NCBI GenBank assembly: GCA_022393335.1
Contig: JAJEKB010020944.1
Location: 816,893 to 880,892, forward strand
Direction: 5' to 3'
DNA: 64,000 nucleotides
Source: Macrotrachela quadricornifera
Taxonomy: Eukaryota > Rotifera > Eurotatoria > Philodinida > Philodinidae
Shown: positions 33,043-43,899 of the stretch, piece after piece
How the letters are laid out: the number at the start of each line of letters is the position of its first letter
How positions within the stretch are numbered: the first letter of the stretch is position 1
Notes under the pieces: model-generated
The model's database searches: none
What the model saw: the letters and a program-made list of their open reading frames with translations, nothing else
Told to the model about the DNA's origin: nothing
Program-made: the position numbers and the translations under genes

Positions 33043-34621
33043 TTGAAACTATTTGAATTTCTCGATTATTTTCATGTGTATGAAGCTTTTTATAATCTCA
33101 ATCTACGATTTCGTAAACTTCTTATGCTTTCAAATCTTCCAATCCAACTCAATCTTCAACCTATGTCTAAATCAGCTTTCAAACGATATTATAAAGATAT
33201 TATTCAAACGAAAATACATCAAATTAGCTCACTTCATATCGCCGAAGTATTTATGTATGATGACGTTTTATTCTCGATTGGAAAACTATCATCATTCTCA
33301 AGACTTACAATGCTAGTTTTTCATAATATCGATCTAGGATGGCTTGAAATTCTTCTAGATCAACTATCGTCTGTATCGTAACTTTCTTCACTAATAATTA
33401 CTTCTATTGATATCGTCAGAAATATAAATACAATCTATCATCAAATATTTGGATTACGTACATTAAAATATTGTAACCTATCACTGTTAGAATGGGGAAA
33501 GGAGAAAAAACTTCATATCAGTAACAATGAATACAGTTCAATTGAACATTTAATCATAAATAATGATGTAAAAATTAATGAGCTCGATAGTTTATTATCA
33601 TATCTTCCTCAATTACGTCGTTTGTCCTTTAAATCACTATCAAGTTCTTCGACTAATTTCAGAAATATAAAGTCATCTCTTCTCAACCATTTGACCTATC
33701 TTTCTCTCAATATATTATCCATACAATTTGGTGAATTCGCACAGATGCTTATAGATTATTTCCGTACTGTTCAAGTTTTACGTCTTACAATAAATAAGGA
33801 TTCATATATAACGTATCTGTATGCTGACCAATGGGAACAGCTGATAGTATCTTATCTAACAAATTTACGCATATTTGATATTTAATATCACATTGATCTC
33901 CAATATTATAAGAGTAATAGGACAATTCAAGATATGATCAATCAGTTTGAATCTTCATTTTGGATTGAACGATAATGGTTTTTTGCATATCAGTTTTATC
34001 GATCCAAATATGAAAATTATGTATTTTTCTATTCAATATATCCCTATAGGTAATGATAGAGATATTTTTAAGCAACAGTTCTATGTTCACTATTTTGATT
34101 TTAGACGAAAACATTACACATTATATAAAGAAGGAGATCAAAATACATCTGCATATTTCTATGAATATAAAATAAATTCCGTTCAACATCTTCATATTCA
34201 TTGTAAACACAGTATTACCAAATGTACGAAATATTTCAGCAATGTGAATGCGCTCACTATAGAGACTTCCATGTTCTCTATTAATACTTCGATTGCTACG
34301 CGTCTCAAAGATATAATACCTCTGAACCAATTAAATAAACTAATTATTGAAAGAGCCGATTTTTCTCTTCAAAAAGTTATCAGTATATTATACTGTGCAT
34401 CAACTGTTCATACACTAATATTAAAATCAATGTCCTGTTATAATAATGAGTGTGAATATACATCAATTAAAAATAGTCGAAAGTTTCAAAAAGTATCGGA
34501 AACAAACATTATTACAAGTATGACTTGTGATGACTTTTGTACATTAAAACAGATTCAACTGCTTGTTGCCTTATGTCCTCGAATACAGTATCTCACAACA
34601 AATGTACTTGCACAAAATTGA
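33043..34621 (+). pseudogene. F-box/LRR-type gene with three TAA codons
   Basis: The frame begins inside an F-box (LFEFLDYFHVYEAFYNLNLRF) without an ATG. It continues with leucine-rich repeats: LPQLRRLSFKSLS, LNHLTYLSLNIL, VQVLRLTINKD, LTNLRIFDI. One frame is kept from 33043 through stops at 33379-33381, 33883-33885 and about 33973 (after FWIER). An intron of about 62 nt (GTAATG...TTTTAG, ending near 34107) then links to the next open block, 33947-34621 in the other frame, which reads SVQHLHIHCKHSI and LNKLIIERADFSLQ. Two of the stops follow residues where I expect Gln, so CAA-to-TAA changes are likely. The gene would have acted as a substrate adaptor of an SCF ubiquitin ligase. The light damage suggests recent death. 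Confidence 0.75.
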
Positions 34622-34624
34622 GAC

Positions 34625-35265
34625 ATAATAACACGATTTCTGTTAGATAAAAATAATGAAAATACTCGTCATTTATATTCATTATGTTTTTTAAGCAGTT
34701 GTGATAGTCATTTTGAAAAATTATACGCCTTGCTGAATTACAATACCTTACTTAATAATTATATTTTAAAACGGATCGATAATAAACTATATTTATGGTG
34801 ATAATGTGGATAATTGAACAAATATGATCAACTCTAGTGACCAAATAGGAATTTTCAAATATCGACATTTTCTTTTAAATACACAATATGCTCTTCAAAC
34901 CGTAACTCAATAGCATCTCAGTATTCACATCATTCTGTACTTATGATTTATAATGCCATTCACTGTGGATCTCTTATTCATTAATGTAATATCCACATCC
35001 TTACCGCGCCCTCGACTACAAGCTGTGCTTAACTATTCATTTATGAAAATGTTTAGAGAAAATTTGAAGATTCGATCTTTTTATAGAAAAGTCGTCTGTA
35101 ACAGTTTAAATATACGTGTATTTATTTTGAACAAAGTTCTCAAAATAGATTCCAACTAACACAAACAGGTAATGATTAGACGAAATTTAATGGAGGGTTA
35201 AACGAGTCATAGTGACAAACGTTATTTTATTTATTTAATATATTATTCAAAATAAAAACAATATT
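34625..35265. other. Possible tail of the F-box pseudogene and spacer
   Basis: Pieces just after 34621 (RFLLDKNNENTRHLYSL, LEKLYALLNYNTLL) look like the C-terminal end of the same F-box family in frame after a stop. From about 34800 onward there is no coding signal. Confidence 0.4.
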
Positions 35266-35267
35266 AT

Positions 35268-36119
35268 TTAATATGTATTGAATAGTTGTCCACATGATGA
35301 ACAAGATTTGCCTGTTAGATCTTGTCTTGGTACACCACATTGAGAACAAAAGTCTATAGCAGATTGTTCATTATATGGTGGAGGTGTTATATTATTATGT
35401 TGCCCAATAATCGATATTGGACCAGAGGCATTTTGATTGGAATAATATACTGCACTTCCTGGAACAGTAGATCGACCAATATCGATAACTAACTGAAATA
35501 AATAGTAAAAATTCATTAATACAAAATTATTCTAAAATTTATCTCGAATTATTTTTAATTCATAAAGAACATTCTTCAAAATTACAATACTTACATGATA
35601 ACCTAGATGATTATTACGATAAATTCCATATCTTCCAACAAAATGTGTCATTCTATCTAATCTCCAACTACATGGTATCGGTGATCTTGATGAATATATT
35701 ATGGATTCTTTAGCAATTGCATGTCGCATTCGTCTAATACGTTGAAGTTTTATTATGTAAAATCCAATACCGAAAAGAATGAATCCAAAAATAATCAAAA
35801 TAATTCCAATTGTAATAAATTCATATGATAAACGATGAAGTACTATCATACCACCGATTACACTCAAACAAAATATAATTGAAAGAATTAATGTAGTTTT
35901 ATTTGATAAAATTGTACGATTAATTCGAGAAATTGATTGATGAAAATCTTCTTTACTAATTATTCCATTTAAATGAATTGGATATGTTGAATCAAATTTT
36001 AATTTACAACATCCAACTATAAGATTAAGAGTAAATATAAGATCAAATAGAAAAAATAATAACTTACTATTAATCATTGGTATATGAACTGAATTTGGAT
36101 TTAATGGAACTGCAATCAT
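35268..36119 (-). CDS. Two-helix membrane protein with PPPY motif and C-terminal zinc ribbon
   Basis: Three exons, 36068-36119, 35595-36016 and 35268-35492, joined by 51-bp and 102-bp GT...AG introns in matching phase, give 232 residues. After a short N-terminus and Cys-Cys-containing segment come two membrane helices (TLILSIIFCLSVIGGMIVL; FITIGIILIIFGFILFGIGF) and a basic patch (KLQRIRRMRHAIAK). The C-terminal tail contains PPPY, a WW-domain ligand often bound by Nedd4-type ubiquitin ligases, and ends in a CSQCGVP...CSSCGQ zinc ribbon. The layout suggests a hairpin in the membrane with both ends in the cytosol and a possible role in ubiquitin-linked trafficking; that role is inference. No named family recognised. 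Confidence 0.7.
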
Positions 36120-36129
36120 TTTTTCTTCT

Positions 36130-37650
36130 TTTTATACAAAACTAAAATAATAAAATAAAAAGTTTAACAGATTCTATGCAGCAAAAAAAATAAAAGAAAC
36201 ATATCAGTTTTTCTCGTTTTTCTATATGCTTTATGGAGAAATATGTTAATTAATACATTCATCATGACGTCATATGGCAAAGATAAACAGTACAAGAAAA
36301 CATGGGATATATGTTTTATACAGAGCGATATTTTTTTTTTCTTTTTCTTCGTGGTACCATCGATAAATCAACATATATATGACAGACTCTGGTAATTATG
36401 TTTGTATTAATAGCAGTAAAGAAAAATCTACTGTCTCTCTTACTTATGGGATAACGATGATTCATCTTTACCGTTTTATTATTATACGATGCCATCGATA
36501 AGAAAAAAAAATCTATTTTCCAGTATTCCATCAAAGAAAGAATTGTATCTGTCATGGAGAACATGCTATAACAGTAAAATGATAAAAATGAATCACAGTG
36601 GCTCAGCGAATGAATATGTCACCGAAATTTTTTTTCGTCGCTCATAATATTCTGAAGTGAACTAGACTTGAGTTCATAGTCTGTAATTCATTAATATTAG
36701 CTATAATATATAAAACATTCTCGATAGATGTCCTTTTTGTGAATGAATTATTTTCATTTAGTTCAATTATTATTTCCTTTTCTTTTCTTATGATCCTGAG
36801 AAATAGTTAAAAATTAAATGACATTAAATAAGTAGCTCACGTACAGATGATTGTTGTGTTGTTGATCAGTCTCTTTTTTATGACCGTATTTGCCAATTAG
36901 TGAAATACCTATTTTCTTTTAACGTTTGTTTGCCAAATTTGCTCAGTTTAGTTCCGATTTATATTATGAAAAATGATACTTTTTGATTAATACAATCTGT
37001 TTTCACCTCTCAGATCTTGCTTATCACTCTGAAAATATGAATATCGTTAGAATCTGTGGAAATCGAACATTACAGATTCAGACATATCGTCAGAATCTAA
37101 TCCAATTTCTTCTATTGGATATTGTCAAATTAAAAGATTCATACGATGTAATTGGGTTCTGAACTCAACTTAGTAGCTTTTCTGATCGTCGTGCTATTAC
37201 TAGTTCTCTTATTGGATACGTAATAAAAAATAAAATGTATTAAATTAGATCTCAAATCTACTTTCATTGTTGATCCACATGAAGAATGATTTTTATTAAC
37301 CGCTTCGCTAGTCTCTACATTAACTGTAAGAACAAATGAAAAAGCGTCGAAGGATAAAATTCATCATCACCTGTTAAGAAATACAATTCATATGTCAAGT
37401 TCATATCTATACTTAACAATTATTTGAAAAAAATAAAAGAATAAAGGGAAATACACTTTTATGTAGTGATTGGATTATAATTATTATTTTGAAACCGTTT
37501 CAATAATCTTTAGATCGTTTTTTTTGTTTTCAACAGTTTCCGATCGTTGTACTATGCGTTCTTTTTTCTTTCTTCATTCAACAGTCACGTTTAGCTTTCA
37601 AATATCAACTAGTTACAAGCGCAGTGTCGACAAAGTCTTTTTTAAAGTAT
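36130..37650. other. Gene-free stretch
   Basis: AT-rich intergenic DNA between the membrane-protein gene and the nicotinamidase gene. No recognised coding sequence. Confidence 0.4.
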
Positions 37651-37659
37651 TTTTACATC

Positions 37660-38095
37660 AACTCTCAAATGAACTGACGAGGAAACATCCCCAATTGGCA
37701 AATCGCTTTTCCATTGGTTCTATTGCCATTTGATCAACATTGGTGAGTAGTAAAAAAGTCTATTTTGGTTTGCTTTTCCGGTCTTCCTTTATCGACTTAT
37801 GAGGGTTTTACTGAATTTTTGGTCTATGGACATGAGAATCCATGAGAACCTGAATGATCAAATTTTGGGGTTTTTCTAATGACTACGAGAGTCATCTATA
37901 GACTAAATTTCGGCTAAAAATATCATCATTCAGATTCTCATGGATTCTCATATCCATAGGTCGATAACCGAAGACCAGAAAAACAAACCAAAATAGACTT
38001 TTTCACTACTCATCAAGTTTGATTGAATAATAATAGAACCAATCGAAAAGCGATTTGACAGTTGGGGATGTTTCTTCGTCAGATTGTTCTCTCTT
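37660..38095. mobile_element. Foldback element abutting the nicotinamidase 3' end
   Basis: The left arm (about 37660-37862) and right arm (about 37923-38093) are inverted copies. Landmarks are GGAAACATCCCCAATTGGCA, AAGTCTATTTTGGTTTG and the innermost CATGAGAATCCATGAGAA with its partner TTCTCATGGATTCTCAT. No coding content. It ends about 10 bp from the stop codon of the minus-strand gene and probably supplies its 3' untranslated region. Confidence 0.75.
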
Positions 38096-38105
38096 CAATC
38101 AAAGT

Positions 38106-39433
38106 TTATTGTAAAATTACGACCAATACATTGATAGAAATTATCAGTAGAAGATTTGAAGATTTGTCACTAGCATTATCGACCAATCCTTTGACTTGAT
38201 TCGTCTGAATAATACTGACTCCCTTCTGTTTGAGGTCATCAAGTGCGCTCTTAATTGTTGCCAAGTTGACACCTCTGCTAGCATCTTCAATGAGATACGT
38301 TGTATAATTCAAATTAATGGCATCGCGAGCAGTTGCTGCTACACAGTAGTCAGTAGCCAATCCAGCAACGAAAACATGTGTAACATGTTGTTCTCGAAGT
38401 TTTTTATCAAGATCAGTTTTCTGTACTTGATTATTATCGGCAAATGCTGAGTAGCTATCGATATCAGGATTAGTCCCTTTTTTNNNNNNNNNNNNNNNNN
38501 NNNNNNNNNNNNNNNNNNNNNNNNNNNNNNNNNNNNNNNNNNNNNNNNNNNNNNNNNNNNNNNNNNNNNNNNNNNNNNNNNNNNNNNNNNNNNNNNNNNN
38601 NNNNNNNNNNNNNNNNNNNNNNNNNNNNNNNNNNNNNNNNNNNNNNNNNNNNNNNNNNNNNNNNNNNNNNNNNNNNNNNNNNNNNNNNNNNNNNNNNNNN
38701 NNNNNNNNNNNNNNNNNNNNNNNNNNNNNNNNNNNNNNNNNNNNNNNNNNNNNNNNNNNNNNNNNNNNNNNNNNNNNNNNNNNNNNNNNNNNNNNNNNNN
38801 NNNNNNNNNNNNNNNNNNNNNNNNNNNNNNNNNNNNNNNNNNNNNNNNNNNNNNNNNNNNNNNNNNNNNNNNNNNNNNNNNNNTTTTTTAAGATGAATAA
38901 CACTATTATTCCTTGATACAATATAAAGATCTTTATGCAGGTTTGCATCCTCGGTGTTCTGTACGCAGTGAGTAGGCCATAGAACTTGGTTGGTTTTGTA
39001 TTCTGGACCAGTATATGTCACTTCATCGTTCATCTTTATCGTTCGATTTCGATCACCTGTCAAAAACTCTCTACGTGAATCAAGATTTGCGTAAAATGAA
39101 ATATGATTTTTTGGATGCCAATCATACGTATAAACAATGACATCAAATGAAACGGTTCGAATTAAATGATTGATAATAGGAACAACTTTGGCACCATCTT
39201 GATGAGCTGGACTCTTGGACATTGCAAGGTTTCCAGTAATAAAACAATTTTGAACATCAACAACAATTAACGCGTTGATATGATTTGGTAATTTGTTAGC
39301 TAGAACAGTATAAGAATTTTATTACAGCTTTCATCTTTCTAGTTTTACCTTTTGATGGGTTCAGCTCCGGGGAAACGAACATAGTGTTCACCATCGTTAC
39401 AATAATAAAATAAAACAAATGTAATCGTTTCAT
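38106..39433 (-). CDS. Secreted nicotinamidase (isochorismatase-fold), interrupted by an assembly gap
   Basis: Hydrolyses nicotinamide to nicotinate in NAD salvage. Exon 1 (39349-39433, ATG at 39433) encodes a signal peptide (MKRLHLFYFIIVTMVNTMFV). A 49-bp intron (39300-39348) follows, then one long exon. Family residues are all visible: catalytic Asp in ALIVVDVQNCF, metal ligands in YDWHPKNHISF and WPTHCVQ, the Lys in the LKKGTNP region, and nucleophile Cys in GLATDYCVAATARDA. The 400-N gap (38484-38883) falls inside the exon between HLKK and KKGTNPDIDSYSAF. Both edges are a run of six A's (minus strand), and family members have no insertion here. The C-terminus ends SNLLLIISINVLVVILQ, a hydrophobic tail after Ser/Asn as in GPI-anchored proteins. 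Animals commonly keep this enzyme intracellular, so a secreted or anchored form is unusual. Confidence 0.92.
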
Positions 39434-39439
39434 GACGAA

Positions 39440-41080
39440 AGGATGTGTTGTATTTTGAAACGTGAGAAATATTGTTAAATTTGATTAAGATAGCTGTTTT
39501 TATTAACTCCTAAGAAGTAAATATACAGAAAGAATGAAATGAAATAGATTCTGTATCATATATATATACTATTTGCTTTGAAAATAATCTCTACGAAGAT
39601 CGAATAGCTTGTATTCAATTATTAATAGGATTCTAGAAATGATGATCGTTATATTTGTCAATACTTATGAGTCAATATTTGTTTTTTCAATTTAAAAGAT
39701 AATTCAAATAGCCTATTACAAAACTTCCAAATATGCCCAAAAGTTCATCGTAACATTTAATTTGTCGATATTATCTTCCTCATTCTCAAAGAATGTCAAC
39801 ATCTAAATATCTAAACTTCAGATGTTCAATAAATGAATTTAAGTTTTAGACTTTACGCATATGTAATTTTTCAATTGATATCGAAATCTCATATTAGTAA
39901 CTTCCTAAGAGCTACTTCTGAATAGTATCTATAAGTTTTTTAAATCTGTTTGAGAGGATTCGTGAACGTCTCGAGATAAACTTGCAGATGCTGCCTATAA
40001 CTTTCTGAATTTTATCATAACGTTAAAACATTACATATAACATCCTGAATAAGGGAGACACAATATCTTCTAAAGTTCAATAAATTCTTATAAAACCTGA
40101 TGAATTGTTTTGATACATTATAAAGTATTTTGAAATTACTTAAGGTCTTGTGAAAATTCAAAAATCTTTGAGTAACTATCTTATTTGACTTATATCATAA
40201 ATGAAAGTCGACAAAAATTAAGTGTCCCTATTTAGATAATAGTAAGAGTTTTTTTTTTGTACTTATCGTTCATTATAAAGATGATAAATGAAGGCTTTAC
40301 TGTGAGTTAGCAAAAACATGAAAAGTTTTTTATTCTTTTTTTATCACGTACAATAAATAAGATGAATGATGACTTTTGCTGTAAATTAGAGAGAAAAATA
40401 AAAGTTTTTCTTCTTTATTGATTATGCATGACAAAAGGTATAAATATTGATTTCACTGCAAGCTAAAGAATGAAATATAAATTTTTTTTTCTCTATATTT
40501 ATCATTTATAATAAAAGCGATAAATTATGTCTATAACTTAACTTATAAAAATGGATTACTACGTTAATATAAAAGTGACTATTTTTACCATTTAATGACA
40601 CCCTAGAGGAATAGCATTACCATCACGTTCCGCATAAATATTAACTACGCACTATTTTTTTACCAATTTTGTATAATAATGGCGTAGTCAAGAATTTTTT
40701 CAGTCATGGACAGTTTTTTAGCTAAAAGATTCTGAGGATTGGGCAACAATGGACAATTAAAAATTGATTGAATTATATTTTTTAAAACTTATTGTCAACA
40801 CAAAAACGGATATTTATTGTAAAGAAACTCATAACTCCCAACTATGGAATGAGATTACTATTGTGGAACTAAGAACATATCTTTTAGTGGAAGCATGGTA
40901 GAGATCTGCAGTCTTCACCACTCAGCGGTGGAGGCAATGATGAAAAAAATCCTATCGTATTGAATGTCTAGCACTTTTTTTCGAGTCTTTCTTTCGAAAA
41001 ATGCACTTTTTTAGTTGAACCTATAGAGTAACGAAGCAGATGATTTTGTTGGTCATATGTGTGAAACAATGAGTAACAGA
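39440..41080. other. Gene-free stretch
   Basis: AT-rich with no gene recognised. It contains the ~80-bp degenerate repeat listed separately. The part nearest 39433 should hold the nicotinamidase promoter; a TATATATATACTAT run lies near 39558-39571. Confidence 0.45.
40245..40530. repeat. Degenerate ~80-bp tandem repeat
   Basis: Three or four decayed units share the order GATAAATGA, TTTnCTGnnAnnTAnnnA, AAAAGTTTTTTnTTCTTT, ATCA at about 40279, 40359 and 40437. Not coding. Confidence 0.5.
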
Positions 41081-41085
41081 AAAGA

Positions 41086-41620
41086 ATGATTCATTTCCAG
41101 TATATGTTTATGATCTGTTGTCCTATTTCTCGGTTAGGTATGAGTATTTTTGCACAAAGATCATTACAATCGATGTTCCAAATTGAAAACGTACACATTA
41201 TGGGAAAATTTTTACATGCAGATTATAAACAATTAAGATATGCAACAAAAATGCATATCATTGATTATCATGCTTCATATCAATTTACAATTCCAGCTGC
41301 ATTAAGTTTAACAATGATTAATGATCATGATGATATTAATCAGTCATTAAGAAAAAAAAGCGAAACGAATTTTAGAATCACTGATGGAGGATATAACACC
41401 AGAGATAGTGCCACAAAAATAGAGATGAAGTCGATATATATGTTGTTTTAAAACTTACAGATAATCAAATATTTTCTATTTTATTCAATTCTGCAGTGGT
41501 GAAAAGCGAATTTAGTGCACTTGGGCAACTAGTGACACAACGTCGATCGAATCTTGAACCTAGCACAATCAATGACATTATTTTTCTTTGTTCAATAGAA
41601 AATCGATGTAGATTGATTTA
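41086..41620 (+). pseudogene. hAT transposase C-terminal relic
   Basis: Near the end of this stretch, in a shifted frame, the sequence reads VVKSEFSALGQLVTQRRSNL followed by PSTINDIIFLCSIENRC. This matches the hAT dimerisation region, which normally reads like VEREFSxxGxxxTxxRxxLxPxxVxxLIFL. Upstream, the open frame 41086-41451 (121 codons) holds DYKQLRYATKMHIIDYHASY, consistent with the preceding part of such a transposase. A frameshift near 41435 separates the two blocks. No complete catalytic domain and no inverted repeats were identified. Confidence 0.6.
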
Positions 41621-41639
41621 AATATTTGTTTTTCCATCT

Positions 41640-42380
41640 TCTATTGTGTTGTCATTCTATATAAACTTATGTTAGTCTTTAACAACTAACTTGATATTGA
41701 TATTTAATAAATGAAAATTAAATATAAAAATTGAAAGAATTTAAAATAAATATTGAATTGTTTATTTTAATTTAGTATGAATAAGTATTTATATATCAGA
41801 CGAGTAATATAATATCTAGAGGTTATACATGAATGCAGTTCAGACCAGAAGACTTTTTTGTTCTGAATAATAACGAGAATCGAATCAAACTGGACTCGAT
41901 CCGGAAGTATACGGTTCTATTCTGTCTTGGATAGTGAATAAGAAATAATAGCAGCTGTAGTATCATTAAATTAATAAAAAGTAGAGTGATGTAATACCCT
42001 TGATGAGAATTTAGAGACAACATTGCTCTTTTTGCATTCGGAGTTCCGACTATTGTTGAAAATAATTCGCCAAGGAAAGAAGCAACTAGCAACGCAAAAG
42101 ATTGAGTGCATGTTTCGAAGTTTACATAGATCCCTTTTTAAATTTGGTGCAGCGATAAGCAAAATTCTGCTAATAAAGTACGTTTTATTATAAGAAAAAT
42201 TTATTGATCAAATGAAGATATAAACAAAAGTATGAATCGTATCGAAGTGTCATAAGTTGTACATACTATGGATGCAAGGTTTATTTCAAATCTTTTAATC
42301 ATATGATACAAAAAAAAAACATTTTATTTCATGTTAAACTTAATCGAGTAGAGAATTAACGTACTGATCGATGGCCTCAC
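41640..42380. other. Gene-free stretch
   Basis: No convincing gene. A minus-strand open frame at 41823-42092 with a hydrophobic segment (INLMILQLLLFLIHY) is likely accidental. Confidence 0.4.
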
Positions 42381-42384
42381 ATCT

Positions 42385-43896
42385 CTATTCGTAGGTAATC
42401 TTAATTTTATGATAATAAGTAGTAGTAGTCTTAATATAATCATCAGATTCCTCTTTACGCTTTTTTGAGTAATCAAAATCAATGTGAACTGTCAATAATC
42501 GCAATCGGCCAGTCAACGGATTAGCATCTTGGTGAACAACATATTTACCAGAAAGATCTGCCTCTTCCCAAGTACATAATTTACTCTTCTCAGCTTCTTC
42601 AAGAAAACGACGAACTTTAACAGAAAGATCTTTGACACAATTACCATATTTCATAATATCTTGAACTGTGCCCACGAAAGATGGATCCATAAATGGAATT
42701 CGAGAAGTTAATTGGTTTCCATCGCATTTGATAGTGGTATGATCCTGCCTCAAGGTATTCCACATTGCCTTCTTATAAATATATGGAAATTTTTGGCAAT
42801 GTAATTGAATAGCTTCGAGTAGAACTGGACTAGGTATAGCTCTTTCTTTTATATTTGTATCCAATACCAACAGCTAGAATTCTCATCGGATTATATTCGG
42901 ACAATGTCGAATCAAATTGACTTTTGGACATAATAGGTATTGAATACCATTTTGACCTGTGTAGAGCGATGCAGATAGCTTCAGATTCTTTATATTCAGG
43001 AATTACCACCGAAGCAATATCTGATTGAATTAAAGGATGAATTTTTAAGTCATTTCTTCTTAGTAGTCGTCGTTTCAAATTTTCATAAGTTTCTACTTCA
43101 TATTCTCTAACAGGTTTGTTATTGATAATGCTATGACTTGCTGATTTTCTCAGGTGGCTCTAAAAAGAAGTTTATGAAAAACGAATAGTGCGTCTTGAGT
43201 ATATCATACTATAGATTTTTCATTTATACAAGGAATGGTATGTGATAATTGTTGCGACGTATCATCGACATGACTCGAAGTAATATGCGGCGCTAAACGT
43301 CGAATACGCTTTAAAAAAAAGCAGAAAAATATAGATAAAATGATTTTGACTTACCATTTTGATGTGTCTGCCAGCTGATCGTAATTCATGGACGGCTTTA
43401 CGATGGCTGATTTTTTCAAAATTAATATTATTAACATGTAAAATAATATCATCAAGCCTTCAAAGACAATTAAAATCAACGATAGATAAATGAAATAAAG
43501 ACTCACATCAAACGACCATCACGATCGGCAGCACCACCCTTTTTAATATAAGCAATACTAATAGCGGACGCATTTTCAGTACCACCGATAATTGAAAAAC
43601 CGAAACGATGTCTCCAACTCTATCAAACAGAATAGCAATAAAATTGATCGATTCTTTTTTCGTTGAGAAAATATTGACATATACCACTGCCAGACATGCT
43701 TATCCTGTTTTAATAATTCAATTTCATCTCTTCCAAGCTCAACTATATACCTGGTTCCAAAGAAATTTATTCAAATCTTTCTTACTCGTTTAAAATCAAT
43801 ATTCAATTCCTGCCATTGTTCATTGGTATCACATACAGTTTTAGTAGGTGAGGAATGTGGCTGCAAATCAACGTTATCAGGTCTCTGTTGTTGCAT
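42385..43896 (-). CDS. PDZ-domain protein (Dlg-like PDZ), multi-exon, with a probable frameshift
   Basis: The ATG at 43896 begins MQQQRPDNVDLQPHS. After one or two short introns the PDZ domain reads FGFSIIGGTENASAISIAYI, KKGGAADRDGRL, intron (GTGAGT...GAAG), then LDDIILHVNNINFEKISHRK and AVHELRSAGRHIKM. It resembles the first PDZs of Discs-large proteins, which bind C-terminal peptides of membrane proteins; GFSI replaces the usual GLGF-type carboxylate loop. Further exons follow (RIRRLAPHITSSHVDD...; SHLRKSASHSIINNKPVREY) and then an unrecognised C-terminal region of about 240 residues. Near 42862 the frame shifts by one base between NPMRILAV and LDTNIKERAIPSP with no intron signals. This is either a sequencing error or a first lesion. 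No SH3 or guanylate-kinase domain is present. Confidence 0.6.
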
Positions 43897-43899
43897 TGA

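Noticed and set aside
33379..33975. Reassigned TAA as glutamine (variant genetic code)
   Set aside because: Several intact genes here end with TAA or show no internal TAA, for example the NACHT and glycosyltransferase genes, so a code change is not supported.
33947..34110. Frameshift in the F-box pseudogene
   Set aside because: The apparent shift is explained by a GT...AG intron of about 62 nt that restores the family sequence in phase.
35532..36119. A 195-residue continuous protein in the membrane-protein gene
   Set aside because: The frame reads through a 51-bp intron (GTAAGT...TTATAG) and into the next intron; the spliced model joins cleanly to the zinc-ribbon exon.
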